NCBI RefSeq assembly: GCF_029407905.1
Contig: NC_073628.1
Location: forward strand, 91,880,501 to 91,944,500
Direction of reading: 5' to 3'
Length of the DNA: 64,000 nucleotides
Source of the DNA: Bubalus kerabau
Taxonomy: Eukaryota; Chordata; Mammalia; Artiodactyla; Bovidae
Shown: piece after piece, positions 59,955 through 64,000 of the stretch
Layout: every line of letters starts with the position of its first letter
How positions within the stretch are numbered: the stretch's first letter is position 1
The notes under the pieces: model-generated
What the model saw: only the letters and a program-made list of their open reading frames with translations
The model's database searches: none
Told to the model about the DNA's origin: nothing
Program-made: the position numbers and the translations under genes

Positions 59955-60135
59955 GGGTGGCAGTGTAGTGCAGTGGTAAAAGCTCTAGTCCTCTAATCAG
60001 GCTAGACCTGGGTTTGAATCCTAACAGCACACTTTGTAGCTAAGATGTAGCACACACACCATTGCCAGCTATTTATCTTCTCAAGCCTCCATTTCTTCAT
60101 CTTTAAAACAGGGATAATGATAACCATGTTAAGGA
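59955..60135. mobile_element. MIR SINE remnant
   Basis: gacctgggtttgaatcctaa and tttcttcatctttaaaacag are MIR-like. It directly follows the BovB tail. Confidence 0.6.
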
Positions 60136-60375
60136 TTGTGTGTATTGAATGCAAAAATGCAAATATAATAGCTGGTACTTAAGCAAACAATAAAAATTAG
60201 CTATTATTGCTGGTTTTATTATTCCTGACTGTAGTACATGGAATAATAGAACAAAAGAACCAAAAAATGGTGACTTTATTTTGAGAATATTGCTTTTATT
60301 CTGGGTTTCATATGTTACAGGTAAAAAAAATACTATATAATTGCTTATTCCTGCAACTTAAATTGTGTAATGACT

Positions 60376-60540
60376 GTTTTTTTTATTTATTTTTAATCGG
60401 AAGATAACTGTTTTACAATATTGTGTTGGTTTCTGCCACACAACATGAATCAGTCATAGGTATACGTATGTCCCCTCCCTATTGAGCCTCCCTCCCGTCT
60501 ACCACCCCATCCTAGCCCTCTAGGTTGTCACAGAGCAAAA
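60376..60540 (-). mobile_element. L1 3' end, minus strand, in a SELP intron
   Basis: A T-run, then atcggaagataactgtttta and cctcccgtctaccacc-type sequence, as in the copy at 23,890. Confidence 0.65.
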
Positions 60541-60608
60541 TGATGATGTTTGAAAGTAAACATGAGCTATAAATGAATCAGTTTGCAAACTTCTACTTTA
60601 GAGCACAC

Positions 60609-60822
60609 TATCTCTGGTGGCTCATATGGTAAAGAATCTGTCTGCAATGCAGAAGGCCTGGGTTCAAGCCCTTGGTTGGGAAGATCCCCTGGAAAAGGGA
60701 ACAGCTACCCACTTCAGTATTCTTGACGGGAGAATCCCCATAGACAGAGGAGCCTGGCAGACTACAGTCCATGCGGTCACAAAGGGTCAGACGCAACTGA
60801 GTGATTAACAGTTTCACTTTCA
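60609..60822 (+). mobile_element. Bov-tA SINE in a SELP intron
   Basis: A diverged but complete copy ending in cagtttcactttcat. Confidence 0.87.
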
Positions 60823-61603
60823 TATACCAGATATGTGTCAGCCAGAAGTTTCAGGGGAATCATAGCTAAGACCTGGCCATTGCCTTTGAGGATCCACTAA
60901 TTCATTGTCAATAAGGCTTGAGCTTGAATAAATTTAACCAGCAAATGAGAAGATTCGGTTCAACAGATACTTGTCACGCACCTACATTTTTTCCTGTCTA
61001 GCTGCTGCAGGACATGCAAAGGTGAAGTTGGCGCAGTTCCTGCCCTCAGGGAGCTTGTAATCCATTTGGAACTGGAGCAAGGAGAGGCTATACACAAATC
61101 CTTAGACTGTGAGATCCTCAAGGGGCTGGGATGGAATCACACCCACCCCTGAGGTAAGCTCAGTGTCTGGGGCTTAGCAATGCTCAGTGAAGGAGGGTGT
61201 GGGAATGAATAAGAGTGTAGCATGAAAATTCTTTATAATGAAGTAAAAGTGCCAGTGACATAGCTGAGCTTCATCACTAATAGTATGAATCTCCATAAAT
61301 TACCTAATCTCTGAGCCTCTATTTTCTCATCCATAAAATGGCAATAATATTGCCTGTCCTCTTTATTTCAGGATTGTGATAAACATCAAACATCACAATG
61401 ACACTGAAATACCTTATGGAACTATGAAATGGTTAAAGTTATTGTTACAATAATATTCGAGGGGGGAAGCTTTTGGTCTAGATTGTTATGCCTTTAAGAG
61501 AAGCCTTTCTTTAGCTTGAGATTTACATGAATGCCTGATGATGATGCTCCATTCTATACTGTTACCTGAGAAGCCATAAGAAAGGATAAACCCATGGTCC
61601 TAC

Positions 61604-61792
61604 CTTCTTCACACGTTGGTGGGGAACCCGTCCATTGTCCAGATGGAGTACAGTCCAGTCTTTCTGGTCCGGATAAAGAGAATCCCTCATGACATGTGAA
61701 CCAGCATGTGGACTCATAACTGGAACCTCCAAGAGGTTGGACACAAGTCTTTTCTCCATTCTGAAGGTTTGGCAGAGCTGTGCAGGTAACAG
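61604..61792 (-). CDS. SELP: SELP SCR (Sushi/CCP) exon, most 5' one in the window
   Basis: The acceptor is GCCCACGCTAG and the donor GAAGAAG|GTAGGA. The 189 nt are phase 1 to 1 and give AVTCTALPNLQNGEKTC, then STCWFTC, GFSLSGPERLDC, SGQWTGSPPTC and EE. There are six cysteines with the Gly-x-Trp near the end, as in every selectin SCR. The acceptor's polypyrimidine tract is weak. Upstream, the longer open frame is intron. It is probably SCR3 of a six-SCR bovine protein, but the number cannot be fixed from this window. Confidence 0.93.
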
Positions 61793-61851
61793 CTAGCGTG
61801 GGCATAGCCAAGGAGGAGAGAGGAGATTGTTTTAGAACACAGCCACTTAAA

Positions 61852-61880
61852 TCAGTGTGTGTGTGTATGTGTGTGTCCTT
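61852..61880 (+). repeat. GT-rich microsatellite
   Basis: Interrupted (gt)n about 60 bp upstream of an SCR exon's acceptor on the minus strand. Confidence 0.85.
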
Positions 61881-63850
61881 AACAGACCAGTGCAGTACTG
61901 GGTTAGACGATTGTTTAAATTTCATGGTACCAGTCACCAGTTAGACGTCCTGAATGTGCGAAACGGCAGCTGACAGTGGGTTGGTATTCTGAAACGCTTA
62001 CCCCTAAAGAGATTTAAAAGAGCTTTAGAGGTGATTTAAAAGGATGCTGGCACTTTGTTGGGAAAGATGGTGATGGTGATGCAACTCATGTTAGTTACCC
62101 CTGGATGGGAGTGGGAGTGACTGCTCCCTTGACACTTTCTTCAGAGGTAGACCCAATAACCTTGCCAGAAAACAATGACAAGTGATTGGAAATAGCGAAA
62201 TGGAGTAAAATACTTTCTCCCCTTCCAAAAGTTCCTTCGCCCAACCAAGTGATGACCTCTGGGTCCAAAACCTGCCTCTGTTACTCAGTAGCAGTGCACC
62301 TCTGGACAGTAAACATACGGAACCGCAGTTGCTTCATCTATGAAATGGGAAAAATAACAGTCTTTGCTTTGCAGAGAACCTCAAATGTATTATTATATAA
62401 AATAATAAGTTAACAAAATCATAGGCAAAAATTAAATTAAAAAATCATGGCACAAAGTAGGCAGGTAATGTAACTGGCCATCTGCAAATGCTCTTTCCAC
62501 CAGTCTCATCCTACAGTGGCCAGCAGCAAATGACTCTGCCTGTCTACTTACAAAAAATGGTCAACAAGATATCACAGTTCTTTGCCACAGTTTATCCATG
62601 TGGAGTTTGTGGTGCTAGAGGATTTGATTTGGTTGGAGATCATGCTCTGTGACTTTAACCTCTCTGAATTTCCGTATGTTTATTCACCTTTAAAATGTGG
62701 ATAATAGCATTACATAGCTCTTAGGATTTTCATAAGGTTCAAAAGTTAAAACACTATGTATGCAAATGTTAATGGCTGCCAAGATATCCCTCAGCCAATT
62801 AATGAAATAAAACTCAAAGAAACACACTGGGTTTAAAAAAGAAAATGAATACATGGTTTAGGGTGTTTCTTCTTCATTGTTTGGCCTGATTGGGTCGTGT
62901 GTGGCTTTAGACCAGAGACAGTGGTGGTGTGGATGAACCAGGGCTGTCTTTCAGCCACAGATTTGAACTGCTTGAGGCTTTGTGAGCATTTTCTGTACCT
63001 GTCTTTTCCCTTCTCCCCTTCTTCTCTCCAGCTACATCCCCCATCTCATCCATTTGTCCAAAGACCTGGTATTTTCCACCACTTGAAAACTCTTTCTGTA
63101 TTCAGTGTGGGGGTGAGGAGAGGGGAGAGGAGACAAGTCAAGAAGCCTATGAACTGTAAGGACAAATGTGGTGCCGTGAATGTGGTGCCCTGAGTCTGTT
63201 GGCAGCTCCTTTGTGACTTCGCCTTCTGATAGCTGGGGTGGGAAGGTGGGTTTGGGGGTGTGGCATTGGAAAAGGAAACTGATAACACATTTTGGGGCAC
63301 ATTACAACAGCTAGTAGGTTGCAAGCCTCATGGTACCTTCCTGCCCAGACCACATTTGGGTATTTCACATGATGCTCGCTCAGCAGCAAGAGGAGAAAGT
63401 TCAGTCAGAGTAAACAAAGAACTAAAAGCGGAAGGGAACTAGAAGGTCACAGGAAGCCGTGGTGAGTGTCAGCCTCCCTCCTGTGAAACACCCACAGGCA
63501 GGCTGGTATGGGGCAATGAACTGTAATCTGTGCCCTGCACAGCCCAAGGCTGTCCGGAAAGGTGCTGTGCTCTGGAACGCCCTCAGGGACTCCCAAGTTC
63601 TTCCCCATAGTCCTGTGGACTTTGTAGTGCATCCAGGCTTCAGCGTAACCAGGGTGAGAGCTGAGGGGCCAAGGTCATAATCCTAAGCCTGGTCTCTGCA
63701 GACCCAGCTCGGAAGGTGGGCTCAGCCCTACACCCAGGGCTTGCCAGGCTCCCTTGTGCCTGGGGATAAAAACCATGCAGTTCTGTTGAGTTGGTCAGCC
63801 CCTTTGTTCATTCATTTGTTCACTCTGTGTTGCCCTAACTTAATAGTAGT

Positions 63851-63875
63851 GTGCGTGTGTGTGTGCTTATGTGTG
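63851..63875 (+). repeat. GT-rich microsatellite
   Basis: Interrupted (gt)n with gcg and gctt interruptions. Confidence 0.8.
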
Positions 63876-64000
63876 ACCTGAATAGCAAGTGGTTTCCTTT
63901 TTATTAACAACATGTATCTGTCTGCTTTTACTCATGTTGAAAGTGGGCACAAAGTGAAAAGCAAAGGCAAACAATGCAGAATTGTCTAGCATTTTACCTA

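Larger units (their letters stand above)
54762..61603 (-). other. SELP: SELP intron of 6.8 kb between SCR exons
   Basis: It contains L2-like DNA (55,020-55,695), a dimeric SINE, two Bov-tA SINEs, a BovB 3' end, a MIR and an L1 tail. Human SELP has more SCR exons than bovine P-selectin, so degenerate SCR exons could lie here. I searched by eye for the cysteine/GxW pattern and found none. 56,160-58,760 is otherwise unremarkable. Confidence 0.8.
46045..64000 (-). other. SELP: SELP gene, 3' part (P-selectin)
   Basis: P-selectin is a type I membrane lectin of platelets and endothelium that binds PSGL-1 and tethers leukocytes. Here are four SCR exons (61,792; 54,761; 53,462; 52,219 downwards), each with the six cysteines of a selectin SCR, a transmembrane exon, two tail exons and a stop. 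All SCR and TM exons are phase 1 at both ends. The tail ends YGVFTNAAFDPSP, the conserved P-selectin sorting tail, which separates it from SELE and SELL. Bovine P-selectin is known to have six SCRs against nine in human, so these should be the last four. Lectin, EGF and first SCR exons lie to the right of the window. Confidence 0.95.
61793..64000 (-). other. SELP: SELP intron running off the right edge
   Basis: 2.2 kb with no recognised exon. GT-rich microsatellites lie at 61,852-61,880 and 63,851-63,875. The last kilobase is GC-richer but has no SCR, EGF or lectin signature on the minus strand. Confidence 0.8.

Noticed and set aside
62897..63680. Overlapping ORFs near the right edge as SELP exons
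   Set aside because: None has the SCR six-cysteine pattern, EGF cysteines or lectin motifs, and none is bounded by convincing splice sites.
1..64000. CRISPR array, defence island, phage or other prokaryote-type system
   Set aside because: The recurring units are SINEs and LINEs with eukaryotic features. There are no spaced direct repeats with unique spacers and no bacterial genes.

Overview
The window is mammalian nuclear DNA from a ruminant, most likely a bovine animal. Three repeat families point there: tRNA-Glu-headed Bov-tA SINEs, Bov-A2 SINEs with (AGC)n tails, and copies of the RTE-clade LINE BovB. There is no operon, CRISPR array, plasmid or phage. The coding DNA is short exons with splice sites, spread over large repeat-filled introns.

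Two vascular genes lie head to tail on the minus strand. F5 (coagulation factor V) has its first seven coding exons at 41,666 down to 4,505. They cover the signal peptide, the A1 domain and the start of A2 (precursor residues 1 to about 373). The rest of the gene lies beyond the left edge. SELP (P-selectin) lies upstream of F5. Its 3' half is present from 61,792 down to about 46,045: four Sushi (SCR/CCP) exons, the transmembrane exon, two cytoplasmic exons and probably a separate 3' UTR exon. Its lectin, EGF and first SCR exons lie beyond the right edge. This order and strand match the human 1q24 F5-SELP-SELL-SELE cluster. About 4.4 kb separate the SELP end from the F5 start.

Layout: 1-4,504 F5 intron 7 (old L1, SINEs, half a mariner MITE); 4,505-10,303 exons 7 to 4; 10,304-30,852 the 20.5 kb intron 3, which carries an almost complete dead BovB inside an L1, two or three more BovB pieces in the opposite orientation, a Tigger-like remnant and many SINEs; 30,853-30,975 exon 3; 30,976-36,914 intron 2 with an MLT1-like LTR; 36,915-37,006 exon 2; 37,007-41,508 intron 1; 41,509-41,666 exon 1; 41,667-46,044 intergenic with a clean young L1; 46,045-64,000 SELP.

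The genes work in the same setting but not in one pathway. Factor Va is the cofactor of factor Xa in prothrombinase on activated platelets and endothelium. P-selectin is stored in platelet alpha-granules and Weibel-Palade bodies and captures leukocytes through PSGL-1.

I found no previously undescribed system. The best leads are a GC-AG intron in F5, a moved cysteine in the SELP tail, frame-neutral SELP exons, opposite-strand BovB copies in one intron, and a dimeric SINE form seen at three sites with the same junction. Exon boundaries were read by eye from frame, splice signals and remembered family sequences. Repeat family names come from pattern recognition, not a database search.
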